Assembly: GCA_023974075.1 (NCBI GenBank)
Contig: CM043797.1
Location: 31,837,023-31,901,022, forward strand
Origin: Chaenocephalus aceratus
Taxonomy: Eukaryota > Chordata > Actinopteri > Perciformes > Channichthyidae
Direction of reading: 5' to 3'
DNA: 64,000 nt
Both the position numbers and the translations under genes were made by a program. Below, one piece after another: positions 49,917 to 62,399 of this stretch (position 1 is its first letter; the number at the start of each line of letters is the position of its first letter). The notes beneath the pieces are model-generated. The model saw nothing but the letters and a program-made list of their open reading frames with translations, was not told the DNA's origin and did no database searches.

Positions 49917-51585
49917 TCAGGCCTCTCGCTTCTTCTTCCACGACTGCTGGCCGAAATTCTGGGTTGGCTGCGCCTGGGCTGCAGCCAGAACCGGAGATTT
50001 TCTAGGCCAACTCGCCCTCATCTCCTGCCTGGGCTGGGGACTCGGGGCGGGCTGCGACCGCTGCTGTCCTGGTACTTTAAACCTAGCAGAGGTCGGTGCA
50101 GCTTGGGCGAAGGGCCGCTGTTGCGAAGGCAGCGGCTGGACCCTTCGAGGGAGACAGAGGTGGAGGGCCTCGTCTTCCTTCTTTTTCGACTCGCACTTCC
50201 TCTGCATGGAAGCGAGAGCGGAGCCGAAAATCCCCTCGGGAACGATGGGCATGTCAAGCACATCTTCCTTTTCCCGGTCTGGGAGGTTGGTGAGGTTGAG
50301 CCATCTAGCTCTTTCCTGCACCACCATGATCCCCATCACTTTGCCCGTGGCCTGGACGGCGCAGCGTTGGACACGGAGACAAATGTCTGTGACCGCGGCT
50401 ATCTCGTCCAGAGTGGCCAGTCCAGGATTGCTCGACATATGCTCACAGAGCTCCGCTTGGTACGCGGTTAGCATCGAGGAAACGTTCAGAGCCCTGGCGG
50501 ACAATGCTGCGGCTCTGTAGGCCCGTTCAGTCATGGTCGACTGGAATCGGTCCGTTTTTGCTGGCAGTGTGGGGTTCCTTCTTGGTGGCGGGCCCATCCT
50601 CGGTAGGAGGTGGGCTGCCACCAGCGGTTCCATAGGCGGTATGCGGAGCAGGCCGAGCCTCTCCATACCGTCACAGTCAAGGGAGGAGGCACCCTGGATT
50701 GGGGCCTTGTTGCTAAAGGGCCGGTCTCTCCACGAGACCGACACCTCATCCAACATCTCCGGGAAGACCGGAAGGAGTTGCCTCTTCGTCCTCGTTGTTT
50801 GGGAAAAAAGTTTCCCCTAGTAACGGGACCTGGAGGTCTCCTTGGCCATTTCGGGCCACGGGATGTCTAGCCTGGACGTGGCGCGCTGACACACGGCCTG
50901 CAGGTCCATGCTTAGACAGGGCGAAGCTGGTGTGCTATCGCCCGGGAGAGCAGCCATCGCTCCCGGCTTTGCAGCCTGAGCCGATGACATGAAGATGTCG
51001 TCTTCCTGCTCATCCGAGTCAGACAGGAGGAACTCAGAGGTATCCTCTTCGTCCTCCATGTAGTCTAACTCTAGGACATCTTCCGCGGGTGAAACCATGG
51101 TGAGGTCCAGCCGGGAGCCCCAGCTTGGTAAAGCGTGGGGCCCCGTTCCCGCGTCTCTTGCCGCCACCGGGTCTCGGCCTGATATGGCGCGGGATTCCGG
51201 TTCTGCGGGTGCCGCTGTCGATGAGCCCCAGACCGACCCAGTGAGGGGCTCCATCTCTGCGGCGGACGCCCCCGTGTCTTGATTGCCAGCCGGCAAATCA
51301 GTGGACATGAGGGAGTCCCGTCCCGACAGGCTAGCTTGTTGTGCTAACCTTCGGCGGAGGGCTCTTCATAGTGAAGCGGGCACAATGCCCGCACGAGCCG
51401 GGGTTGTCAATGGCCTCCTGGGCGTGTTCCAGCCCGAGGCAGGACGAACAGATCTGGTGTGAGTCTGTGCCTGACATTTTCAACCCGTAGCCGCAGCGCC
51501 GAGCCTCCGAGTTCCTGACTCCTCTGGTGTGAGGGAGAGAGGCGTCCATCTCGTTCGCCGCGAGGCATGGAGAGGGCCCGCTCAT
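49917..51585 (-). pseudogene. DIRS Gag-like ORF1 (copy 2), nearly whole
   Basis: Three segments. 51585-51331 holds the cysteine-rich N-terminus (GTDSHQICSSCLGLEHA, CGHC). 51308-50817 has an acidic middle (MEDEEDTSEFLLSDSDEQE). 50756-49917 is the 279-residue C-terminal part with basic, glutamine/proline-rich words such as QQRSQPAPSPQPRQ, ending WKKKREA. The last two segments share a frame and are separated by one TAG (50819-50817). A single extra C relative to copy 1 near 51355 shifts the first segment. ORF1 is presumed to package element RNA, but the function of DIRS Gag is poorly known. The total of about 550 residues is near the expected size. Confidence 0.8.
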
Positions 51586-51995
51586 AACAGGTACGTCGAG
51601 AAAAAAGTGTTACCAATCTGTCTTTAATTCGGAGAAAAAAGGACAGTGTGGGTCTTTTTTCTCAAAGGATATTACCTGGTGTGGTAATATTCTTGTAATC
51701 CTTTTCTCCTCCGTGAGAAGAGAAAAGAAAAAAGCGTCCTCGCTACCGTGGTGTCGGCAGTGAGGGAAAAAACACAAGCTAGCAACGGGTGTGTTGCTAA
51801 CTTGAAAGTCAAAACCTTACCTTAACTCCAGAGGAAGAACGGCGAGGTTGACTACAATACTAACTGGTGTGTTAGTACCATACTCTTCTGCGAGGCAGAA
51901 TAGGATAGCCGGCTAACGCCCGTCGACCGGAAGTTAGCTTTTGGTTCAGTCTGTGGACTGTTAAGCTAGCCCGGCTACTATTAGAGATGTGCTCT

Positions 51996-52185
51996 GAAGC
52001 GAGAAGAGGTGTTTGAATGACGCATGCGTTGTGGCGCAGGCTACTTATAGGGGGTGATTTCCCCTGACGTTGACGTCAAGATCACCAGCCAATCAGGATT
52101 GGCGTAATGAGATTGATGCTTCTGTTTGCTCCGCGATGAGGCGCATCCCATAGTGAGACATCGAACGGAGTGTTATGAATGAGAA
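51996..52185 (-). promoter_or_regulatory. DIRS copy 2 left ITR with promoter-like module
   Basis: On the minus strand the ITR carries CCAAT and inverted CCAAT, the CRE palindrome TGACGTCA (52071-52078) and a TATA-like CTATAAG (52044-52050 complement), in the same order as copy 1. It lies about 410 bp upstream of the ORF1 start at 51585. The same block in the right ITR points inwards from the other end. Confidence 0.55.
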
Positions 52186-53175
52186 CTGAACATAGGTCTG
52201 TCTGGCTGCAAACACTCAAAATGAAGTGGGGAGGCACGAGTATAAAATGTGGAAGCAAGCAAGGATTTCGGGGGACTATAATAAAAAATAAAACACATTT
52301 AGCATTATTTAATTGCAAAGTAATTAAAACATGGTCTATGGCAAACTGAAATGGGGGAATCTATTATGTACACATGTGAAGTATGTTCCAGAACATTGCA
52401 GCTCTATAAAGCCAACTCCAGATCAACTCAGTGAAATTTAAAAGCACACAATAAGACTCAGACATCACAACCACACTGACGAGTAAAGGACAACTGAAAT
52501 GTGGTGATTTGGTGAAAAAGTGTACTTTTGATTTCCTTCGCTGACTTTCATAAAGCCTCTCAGCTGGCCTTGTTAGAGAATGACAGAGTGGATTGAAAGT
52601 GATTCACTGTACCTGTGTGATAACAGTGATACTCAGAAGATGATGAACGCCTACTGAGTGAAATAATTGCCAGGGTGAATCATGAACTCAAGAGATTTGA
52701 GCTGAGCTCAGTAAATGTAAAAGCAATTCAAATGATCCATGGATTATCACCAATCATTGGTTGCTTAACACCCTCTTACAATTTGAATAGTAATGGCAGA
52801 AAAACTTGATCCAGAAAAAATGAATACATACAAAAGATGACTTTTATACACAAAAGTTCTGCCAACTTAACAACACAAGTAGAAGTGACTGTAACACATG
52901 TGTAAACTGTCTATTAGTGGAAAGCTACATTTTAATGTGAACTATTTTTATTTACATTCTTTCTTATGTTTCTCTAACTTATCTGCGGTTAAACACACTG
53001 GGAACAGCTCCTCTTGATTGTTAAAATGAACTAGGTATTATAACACAGCCTTTGTGCTTGTTATCTTTCCTGATCTGAAATCAGCAGATTTAAGTGAGCC
53101 ATGGACAACACATGCATTGTCAGTCAAGACAGTACCACATGTCAAAGGAAGTAATGTCAATGTATTGTTCCTGAA
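52186..53175. other. Anonymous sequence
   Basis: AT-rich. No gene or repeat ends supported. Confidence 0.5.
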
Positions 53176-53559
53176 TAAGGCAAGGCAAGGCAATTTATTT
53201 GTATAGCACAATTCATACAGTAATGCAATTCAAAGTGCTTTACAGGATCAAACAGAGAAAACACAATCCATTGAGAAGAAATACAAAACACACAAAATAA
53301 TTAATTAAAAGAAAGAAAACCATGTTTAACAGTTCAAAAATTAGAACATTTAAATTTGAAAAGCCATATTAAAAAGAAATGTTTTTAGACCTGATTTAAA
53401 TGTTTCTAAAGTGCTAGCCATTCTCAGATGTTGTGGGAGTTTGTTCCATGCATTAGGAGCATAGATGCAGAAGGCTGCTTTCCCACGCTTTGATCTCACA
53501 AATGGAACAGTGAGCTGACCTGCACCTGAAGACCTAAGGGGTCTGCTGGGTTCGTACCA

Positions 53560-55865
53560 CTAAAGGAGGTCCTTGATATATTTGGGTCCTAGCCCGTTTA
53601 GTGCTTTATATGTGTGCATTAAAATCTTAAAGTCAATTCTCTCACTAACTGGAAGCCAATGCAGTGATCTCAGCACTGGAGTGATGTGATCTGTTTTCTT
53701 TGTCCGGGTTAAGATTCTGGCAGCAGCATTTTGAATTAGTTGGAGTTTACGGAGTGATTTTTTTGTGAGGCCTGTGAAGATGCTGTTGCAGTAGTCAAGC
53801 TTGCTAAAAACAAATGCATGGACAGGTTTTTCAAGGTCTTGCTTTGACATAAGGTCTTTAATACATGAGATATTTTTAAGATGGTAGTAGGCTGATCTGT
53901 TGATTGCCCTGATGTGGCTGTTAAAATTGAGGTCAGAGTCTAAAATTATACCTAAGTTTCTTGCTTGACTTTTCGGTTCGAGTAATAGTGATTCCAGGTG
54001 TGCAGAGACTTTAATTCTTTCTTCTTTGGTTCCAAAAACAATTACTTCGGTTTTTTTTGTGTTGAGCTGTAAGAAATTACGGCACATCCAGTCATGTATT
54101 TGTTTTAGACATGTGATCAATAAATCAGTAGGACCGTATTCATCTATGGAAAGTGATATGTAGATTTGGGTGTCATCCGCGTAATTATGATAGGAAATGT
54201 TGTTATTTCTAATTATTTGAGCAAGTGGCAGCATTTACAAATTGAATAGAAGGGGCCCGAGGATCGATCCCTGGGGAACTCCACATGTCATTTTGGTTCT
54301 GTCCGATATACAGCTACCAATTGAAACAAAATACTCTCGGTTTTCAACATAGGATGTAAACCATTTTAGGACAGTGCCAGACAGACCCACCCATTTCTCT
54401 AGTCTTTCTATTAAAAATGTTGTGATCTACGGTGTCACACGCCGCACTGAGGTCTAATATAACTAAAACTGTCGATTTCCCACAATCGGTATTACAAAGA
54501 ATGTCATTTAAAATCTTTAATAAAACCGTCTCTGTGCTATGACGAGACCTAAAACCAGATTGGAAAGTGTCTGAAATGTTATTGGAGGTCAAAAAACGGT
54601 TAAAGGTGACATGTCATGCTTTTCCGGTTATTACCCGTCCCCTTGTGTGTTATGAAGGTTTTTATGCATGTAAACGGTGTGCAGAGTCAAAACCCTCAAA
54701 GTACACCATGTAGGGAGTAAAACTCTAAAACAGAAAATACCTCCCCAAAACGCCTCGTTGGAGATACGTCACTGTCCATTTGATTCTTCTGGGGACATCA
54801 TGATGTCATGTCATCCCCGGAACGAAATGGACCAATCCGTGGAGCCGTTACGTTAAGCCCCCGCTGATTGGTCCAAATTGACCAATCCATGGACTTCCTC
54901 ACACACTCAGTGCATCTGCTGATGCTCTCCTCCCTGGCTGCAGGCTGATAACAGACAGTTGGGATCGCGGCGAAATTCTCTCTGCAGACCCATTCTCACA
55001 GCGTTTATCAACCTTTTTCTTACTCAATATCAAGCCAGACTTATTGTTTTTACTTCGGCTGTGACTTTGTGTGTGCTCAGGGTGAGTTTGGCTGTGTTTC
55101 GCTATGTATCGCTAAACAAGGAAATCACACCTCCACGGGGCTTAGCGCGATTCACAACGTCCTGACTGGTCCCGACCAATCGGAGCACACTGGGCTCAAA
55201 GGGAGGGGGGGGGACAAGAGCTGCAACGTGCCATTTAGTGAAGAGAGTGAATACTGCTGAATACACATACTTTACAGAGCTGTATGCAAAACCAATGTGA
55301 GTTTGGAAAATTGCACATTATAAATATATTCTCGTATACCACAACAATGGAATTATGATCAGTGGAAATGGCCATGACATGGGACCTTTAAGTTGAAGGT
55401 AGACAACCTTTTCAATTATTTTGCTTAAAAATGGTAAATTTGAAATTGGCCTGTAATTACTGATTGTCAGTGTATCGAGGGTGTTCTTTTTTAGCAGTGG
55501 CTTAATAACTGCAGTTTTCAAGCCCTTAGGGAAGTCACCTGAATGGAGCGACATGTTTACAATCTGCAGTACATCTGAGGCAATATAGCAATAGACATTT
55601 TTAAAGAAGTTTGTTGGAAGACTATCAAGACTACATGTACAGTAGTTGTTTTTAGATGGAATATAACGTCTTCAAGTGTTTTAAGGCTGACTGGAACAAA
55701 TTCTGACATGTTTGCTTCATTAATTATTTGTCCTTGCAATGGGAATGGGTCAAGACTCGGAATTGAGGAATTGATATCTTGTCTGATCTTTAAGATCTTT
55801 TCTGTGAAGAATAAAGCAAACTCATTGCATTTCTGAGTGGAGATTAGTTCAGGGGCTATTTCCAT
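53560..55865 (-). pseudogene. L2 LINE reverse transcriptase, broken and interrupted
   Basis: From the 5' side: 55865-55557 is the N-terminal linker (STQKCNEFALFFTEKI). 55554-55395 carries NYRPISNLPFLSKIIEKVVY. After the MITE, 54592-54344 carries FQSGFRSRHSTETVLL and LDLSAACDTVDH, where the usual AFD is ACD. 54234-53560 carries the catalytic YADD (residues 18-21), then LDYCNSIFTG and NAAARILTRTKK. A TAA replaces a Tyr codon just before MLPLAQ (54237-54235), and the CPKMVYILC stretch is frameshifted. No endonuclease domain is seen, because of 5' truncation. Not functional. Confidence 0.88.
54604..55387. mobile_element. piggyBac-like non-autonomous element (TTAA target), 784 bp
   Basis: Flanked on both sides by TTAA (54600-54603 and 55388-55391). 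The ends AGGTGACATGTCATG and the complement of CATGACATGGGACCT match at 13 of 15 positions. The interruption of the LINE frame is exact: the reverse transcriptase sequence resumes on the other side if one TTAA is removed. TTAA duplication is the signature of piggyBac. No transposase is visible. Part of the interior (about 55165-55300) is related to 61955-62110. Confidence 0.88.
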
Positions 55866-55975
55866 TCTGGGGTTAGTTAACCTATCAATAGTGGAAAATA
55901 ATAAACGAGAGTTATTAATATTTTTGTTGATAAGATCAGAGAAAAATGATTGTCTAGCTGGACATACTCTTAAGG

Positions 55976-57479
55976 TTTAAAGTATATGACTAACATTTAC
56001 ACTGAGCTAATGTATTTTAGATCAATTATAAGATTAGACTTGTATAATAAATAATGCTTCATCTAAAAAAAGGCAGCCCTGCATCAGTCTGCCCTTTCAA
56101 GCTTGTCATATAACATGTATATATTTATATTTTCTTGGCTGTCAACTAATATGTTGACAGCTACAGTTTGCATTATAGAAAACTTAAACAGAGACGCTTA
56201 AACTCTAAGGCTGTTCACTTCTGTTTCCAGCAGTCCTCATGGACTGCTGATCGAACCCCGTGTTTCTTTTGTTATCACTCCATTACCAGTACACCTTTCA
56301 GGGTTGAGTTACCTCCAGTCTGAAGAGCTTCATTATTGACACTCAATTACAAAAGCTGACGGGAGATGGATTGAATTAAACCAGATATTTCTCCCTCTTT
56401 AAATCACTGTGTGTGTGTATATGCATATGTGTGTGTGCGTGCGTGTGCGTGTGTAATATGTGAAGGGTATAATGTTCTGAAGGCAGGCCAATTTAGAGAT
56501 AATTAATGTCAGATAAATTAGGGGCTCTTCTAGTTTATTTACAGAACATTAAATGCACTGATATGCTTCACAGTTGTCATAGCAGAATGGTTATATTTTG
56601 CTGTGGGTAAATTAAAGTAGTGTGCAATCTGTAAATGTAAAACACCTTCATATCACAAAATGTTTTTGCAATTATAAAAAAGGACCAACCACGCAAAAAC
56701 AATTCTGCAAATAAAAGAAAATATGTGAATACTAGTCCATGTCAGAACTTTTATTATCAATTTACAAATAAACCAAAAGCATTTTAAAATATCTTTCTAA
56801 CAGTCTCGTGTTGACACCCCTCCTCAAAAATGAGTGTGTGGGAGTTTCTGTGTCAGAAATGTCAGAACACTACAAATAAAAAACAATATGTATAATCATT
56901 GTGATTTGAGACTTACTGGAAATGATTGTGCTGGCATGTTATTAGCTGAGACATCTGGAGCAGATACATTATTATGTCCATCAAATTCCAAATGTGGGTG
57001 ATGCTCTCATTCTGTTTATAATGTCTGAGGAATCTACTACATCTAAACCCTCGACCACTCTTCAGATCATCTCATTAGTGCGTTGGGACTGTGTGACTCA
57101 TTAAGGGAGATGTGATGAGATTAAAGATCCAATGAGAACAGAGCTCACTGACAATCTGTCTGCCCCTCACTGCTTCCTGTCTCTCTCACTGTGAACTGAA
57201 GAAGTAAACAAATCATTCATTAAAACTACAAAGTTTAATTTGTCCCAATTGATTGGATGAGTCCTCTAGAAAAGGGCATCCATGCTACCTCGACACACCA
57301 GACTACAAGGTTCAGTCAGCTAGGGGAGCAGCTGAGCAACATGAAGGAGCTTCATCTTGGTATTAACCATGATACAATGTGCGCAATCAAAGCAACTGCA
57401 TGTTTTATAAATTTAATTTCTCTTTTAATTTCCTGAAAACAGCCCTCATCCTCAAGCAATCATCCCCATACTCTTTATC
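55976..57479. other. Anonymous sequence
   Basis: AT-rich with a weak GT-rich patch at about 56408-56456. No gene or repeat ends supported. Confidence 0.45.
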
Positions 57480-57965
57480 AGGCTGTGTGGTTTTCCTTCC
57501 TCTCTTGTCCCTGGGTGCGTCTCACTTCGGTTAAATGGATTCTTTGCGTCCCTCACTTGCGTCGTTTCCCTGCGTCTAGTCCCTCCCACCAGGGAAGCAT
57601 GGAGAGACGCAAGGAAACCACGAGAAGCAGGGAAATGAGTTTTAAGAGCAATGGGACGTCGTTTCCTCCGGGGCCTCACGTGAAGCGACGTCCGTTGTGA
57701 TGACCGCACAGCTGATCGTCTGACAGCAGCCAGATCATTGCATGCGCTGCATCGTCCAATCAGTGAGCGATACACAGTAAGGGGGCGGGGCGAGTATCTG
57801 AGGATTTCACCAGAGGATGGTCTGGTAGTTCCTCGATTATCGCTCCTCCGTTATCGCTCCTCGATCCTCCGGCACAAATAAGGCCACTGGGACACTACTC
57901 AAGATGGCGCAGACAAATCAACTTCCGGTGATACAGAGACCGAGTAAATAAAACATAAGAGAAGT
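57480..57965. other. CpG-rich segment, possible MITE or promoter
   Basis: GC/CpG-rich against AT-rich flanks. It contains an imperfect inverted repeat: CCCTCACTTGCGTCGTTTCC (57551 on) pairs with the complement of GGAAACCACGAGAAGCAGGG. A CAAGATGGCGCAGAC word near 57900 resembles a YY1-type initiator site, with CACTTCCGGTG-like ETS words nearby. No open frame of note follows, so either a decayed promoter or a transposon is possible. Confidence 0.3.
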
Positions 57966-58009
57966 GAAACGCACCCCCTGTCTTCTCTATACTGTAGCTA
58001 ATCAGCAGC

Positions 58010-58351
58010 TGATCAGTACCTGCCTGTGCACCTGAGTCTGACGGCTGATTGGATCTCACCCTCACCTGGCCTATCAGCAGCCAGGGCCGACCATAAAGGA
58101 GGCACCCAGGAAGCCTTCTCCCGCTCTCTCACCCTGGGCCTGTTTGCTGACTGAGGTGCCTGAATTTGACTGTTGTTAGAAACTGATACTACTTTGTATT
58201 TTCTGACCTTTGTGAATGTGTGTTGAGAGGTGGAGGAGTTAGGTAACAAAAGAATAAACCTTTTTGTTAACCTTTACGCTGACTCCCTCATTGTATTGGT
58301 TGTTGTGTGTTATTGTCTCCAGGTCCCCTAGATCTTAGTGGGGACGTAACA
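58010..58351 (+). mobile_element. Probable LTR fragment (gypsy-like), solo
   Basis: Ends GTGGGGACGTAACA at about 58351, a common LTR terminus in fish gypsy elements. Upstream features in order: CCATAAAGG, a TATA-like word near 58091; AATAAA near 58252-58257; and a T-rich R/U5-like stretch. I cannot find the left TGTTACG end or a second LTR, so it looks 5'-truncated. No coding region is attached. Confidence 0.4.
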
Positions 58352-58454
58352 AACATAAAAACAAAGACGACAAACAACAGAGATATATCTTCCTCCTGAG
58401 ACAAGCTGACCTGAGGTGACCTCAATGTTTCTCATTAATTCTATGCTCAGCATA

Positions 58455-60035
<1,581 letters not shown>

Positions 60036-60037
60036 TA

Positions 60038-61550
60038 TATGATATTGCGTTCCTAGATCATTGAGATGTAAAGAAACACAAAACTCATAGCATGAAGAGA
60101 TGAATTACGGGGAGAGTTTAGAGACCTCGAAAGGGAGATGGGAAATGGCTGCAGAAGGTGAACTAAAGAGAGGAATATTTTAAAAGCTCACTGAGAAAAC
60201 AAAGGACAGGAAGGATTAATAACAATCATACATGTCAAACACTGTGTTAATTTCCATAGTAACTAAATGTTCCATAAACTGTAAGTAAGAGTAGAGACAT
60301 TTGTCAAACTGAGAACTTGTTATGCAGTATTGAATCTTAACTGAGTCACTTCTCACTCAAAACTGATTTGATCACTCAGTCCATCTGAGTTGCTTCTGTC
60401 ACTTCCTTACCAAACATAGTTCCCTTTAGAGTGGATACTGATGTACTAATAGTCTGGAGAGCATCATTACTTACTGCTGACATTTAATTACAAAGCAGAC
60501 AGGAGCGAACACAAACATTGGAAACAAATATTATTCCTCTCTAGGACTGACTCATTTATTTTCCAAGTTCTAATCAGCATTTCATGTTTCATCGCTCCTC
60601 TCTTTTCACACATGGCAAAAACTATCAAGAGCCAGTGTCAAAGTGTCTACAACCTGTCCAATATCTTTAAAGGTAGATGAAATCAGGAAGTGTGGTCAGG
60701 TAGTAGACAGAGGGAGATGACTGTCTAAACCTTCAGCTCCTTGAGATGAATAAAAACAAGCATGGACCATGCGGGATAGAGAGCAGATCAATCAATATTA
60801 TTTTGTTTTTTAGTATAAAGCCTAAGAAGTTAATCTAATCAAAATGTGAGTGCCAGCCTGGAATCAAGGGTCATACTTTGACTGTATATGACTAAAGCTT
60901 TAAATATCTGACTGAGCAATACTAGTCAAAAGCCAACTGAAAAAAGATTGTCCATCATATAAGCACAGAAGACTATACCTATGAAACATTTCAATATGGC
61001 AAAGAGAGACAATCAATAATACATGTGTAAAAATGGCAAATGATGGGTTTAGTCATGGAATCATCAGCCTGGCGTTACTGTTACTGTCATAGCTTGAGAT
61101 AAAAAGGAAAATACTTGACGATCTAAATCAAAACTATCATTTTGTAGTGGTAGACTCCCACATGTCACACCAGAGTACTGATGTGAAACTGATGTGCATC
61201 CCATAAATGTGTGAGAAGAGGCAAGTGTCAGGTTTAGACATGGAATGATTTAACGTGAGCCGTTTTTTACCAACTGTATCAATATTAAAGCAGAATAAGT
61301 CAAGCTGAGGATTCAGCCTGTCTCAGACAGAATGATGAAACATCTTTCAGGTACAGAACAGAAATCTATCTGGGATTCAACAGAGATACAGGCAGATAGG
61401 TGAGAGTGTGTACGTGTGTGAGTGTACGCACATTTTCCAAAAATATGCCTTTCAAAAAGCAGCTTATATTAAGATGAGGAAAGTCCTAATATGTTGTGTC
61501 TTCTTTTTGTCTAGGGATGTGTAGTTATGACAGTTCAAAAACATTCAATT
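60038..61550. other. Anonymous sequence
   Basis: AT-rich with only short frames. No gene, RNA or repeat ends supported. Confidence 0.45.
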
Positions 61551-61588
61551 TGTTTCTCCATGTCACCAACGATTAACAACGTCCTCTT

Positions 61589-61690
61589 GCACAACGAATA
61601 TTCTCATCAGACTCCGGCGCACTTCCTGGGAGATTGGGCTTCCCTCCAAGCCCCCAGGAAGTGCGACGGACTCAGATGAAAATATTCGTG
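61589..61690. repeat. Long imperfect inverted repeat (hairpin)
   Basis: The left arm runs ACGAATATTCTCATCAGACTC, then GGCGCACTTCCTGGG. The right arm is its near complement, CCCAGGAAGTGCGACGGACT then AGATGAAAATATTCGT. Arms are about 42 bases with a spacer of about 17 bases and roughly 5 mismatches. It could form a strong cruciform or RNA hairpin. It is probably part of a MITE. Confidence 0.75.
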
Positions 61691-61729
61691 CTGTCCAAAC
61701 GGCAGTACTACACTTCCGTTTGGTTGCCA

Positions 61730-62120
61730 GGCCCGGAAACACTTTTTCCCATTGACTTACATGGGGAAAGAGTGGTCTGTAAATCGTTGGATAATTTTTT
61801 TTAAACTAAATAAACAACCCAGTATGAACACTTGTATAACATTCGTTCAGCAAGTTGTAATAATGTGCTAATAACGTTATTCTGAGAGTTATTTCCCTCT
61901 GTATTATGAACGTGCATCTAACCCACGGGACCGCGCCGCCCGGCACGTTCATGTTACGTGTCCCGACCAATCAGAGCACACTGTGCTCACAGGAAGGGTG
62001 GGGGCTAGAGCTATTGGAGCTACAACGAGCCGTTAAAGGCAGAGAGTGAAATTCAGTGAATACAATACACGTAGTTTACAGAGATACTGTTTGAGAAACC
62101 AATGTGAGTTGCGTTTATCT
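61730..62120. mobile_element. MITE-like fragment related to the element at 54604-55387
   Basis: The part 61955-62110 aligns with about 55165-55300: both read TCCCGACCAATC(A/G)GAGCACACTG, then a G-rich stretch, GAGAGTGAA, and later ACCAATGTGAGTT. The preceding part contains CCCATTGACTTACATGGGG, a short palindrome common in fish MITEs. No TTAA-flanked ends were identified. Confidence 0.5.
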
Positions 62121-62333
62121 TTACCCATGGATGCACAATAAGAACGGACCCATATCGTCTTACTGCCAGCCCACGGAGCTGTAATAATAGATATTGCACA
62201 TGTTTGCTATACTTCATTATCATACTACATGGGCTGTATGATTAAATCTTGTACCATGAATGTTGTATTAAATAAAGTTAATATTACTTATTATTATAAG
62301 TATATATATGTATATATATATATTATCTATAAA

Positions 62334-62391
62334 AGAAATGATTGCACTATATTATATATAGGCCTATATATACAGTGCAATCATTCTTTCA
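62334..62391. repeat. Near-perfect palindrome of about 58 bp
   Basis: The arms GAAATGATTGCACTATATTA and the complement of ACAGTGCAATCATTCTTTC meet at TATATAGGCCTATATA, a perfect palindrome around GGCC. There is essentially no loop, unlike a microRNA precursor. Confidence 0.7.
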
Positions 62392-62399
62392 TGCTAAAT

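Larger units (their letters stand above)
46428..52185 (-). mobile_element. DIRS-type retrotransposon, copy 2 (5.8 kb, RT-less)
   Basis: Same family as copy 1 in opposite orientation. The left end (complement of GAACGGAGTGTTATGAATGA) is at 52185 and the right end (complement of CTATAGGTTACTTACG) at 46428. Order along the minus strand: ITR, Gag-like ORF1 (51585-49917), a minisatellite-bearing region (49895-48864), an RNase H remnant (48690-48177), tyrosine recombinase (47977-46825), internal complementary region and ITR. No reverse transcriptase motifs are found between Gag and RNase H, where about 1 kb of RT is expected. The recombinase is nearly identical to copy 1, implying a young family. 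Confidence 0.92.
53176..55975 (-). mobile_element. 5'-truncated L2-type LINE with (TTGCC)n tail, split by a MITE
   Basis: The 3' end is at 53176, where the minus strand ends in TTGCCTTGCC preceded by CTATACAAATAAA and AAAGCACTTTGAATTGC. Coding sequence runs from about 55970 to 53560, with a 3' UTR of about 380 bp. The 5' boundary, near 55975, is approximate. The tail matches the fragments at 12240 and 14170. The unit is interrupted at a TTAA by the element at 54604-55387. Confidence 0.88.

Noticed and set aside
62334..62391. microRNA precursor
   Set aside because: The hairpin has no loop and no arm asymmetry. It is a simple palindrome.
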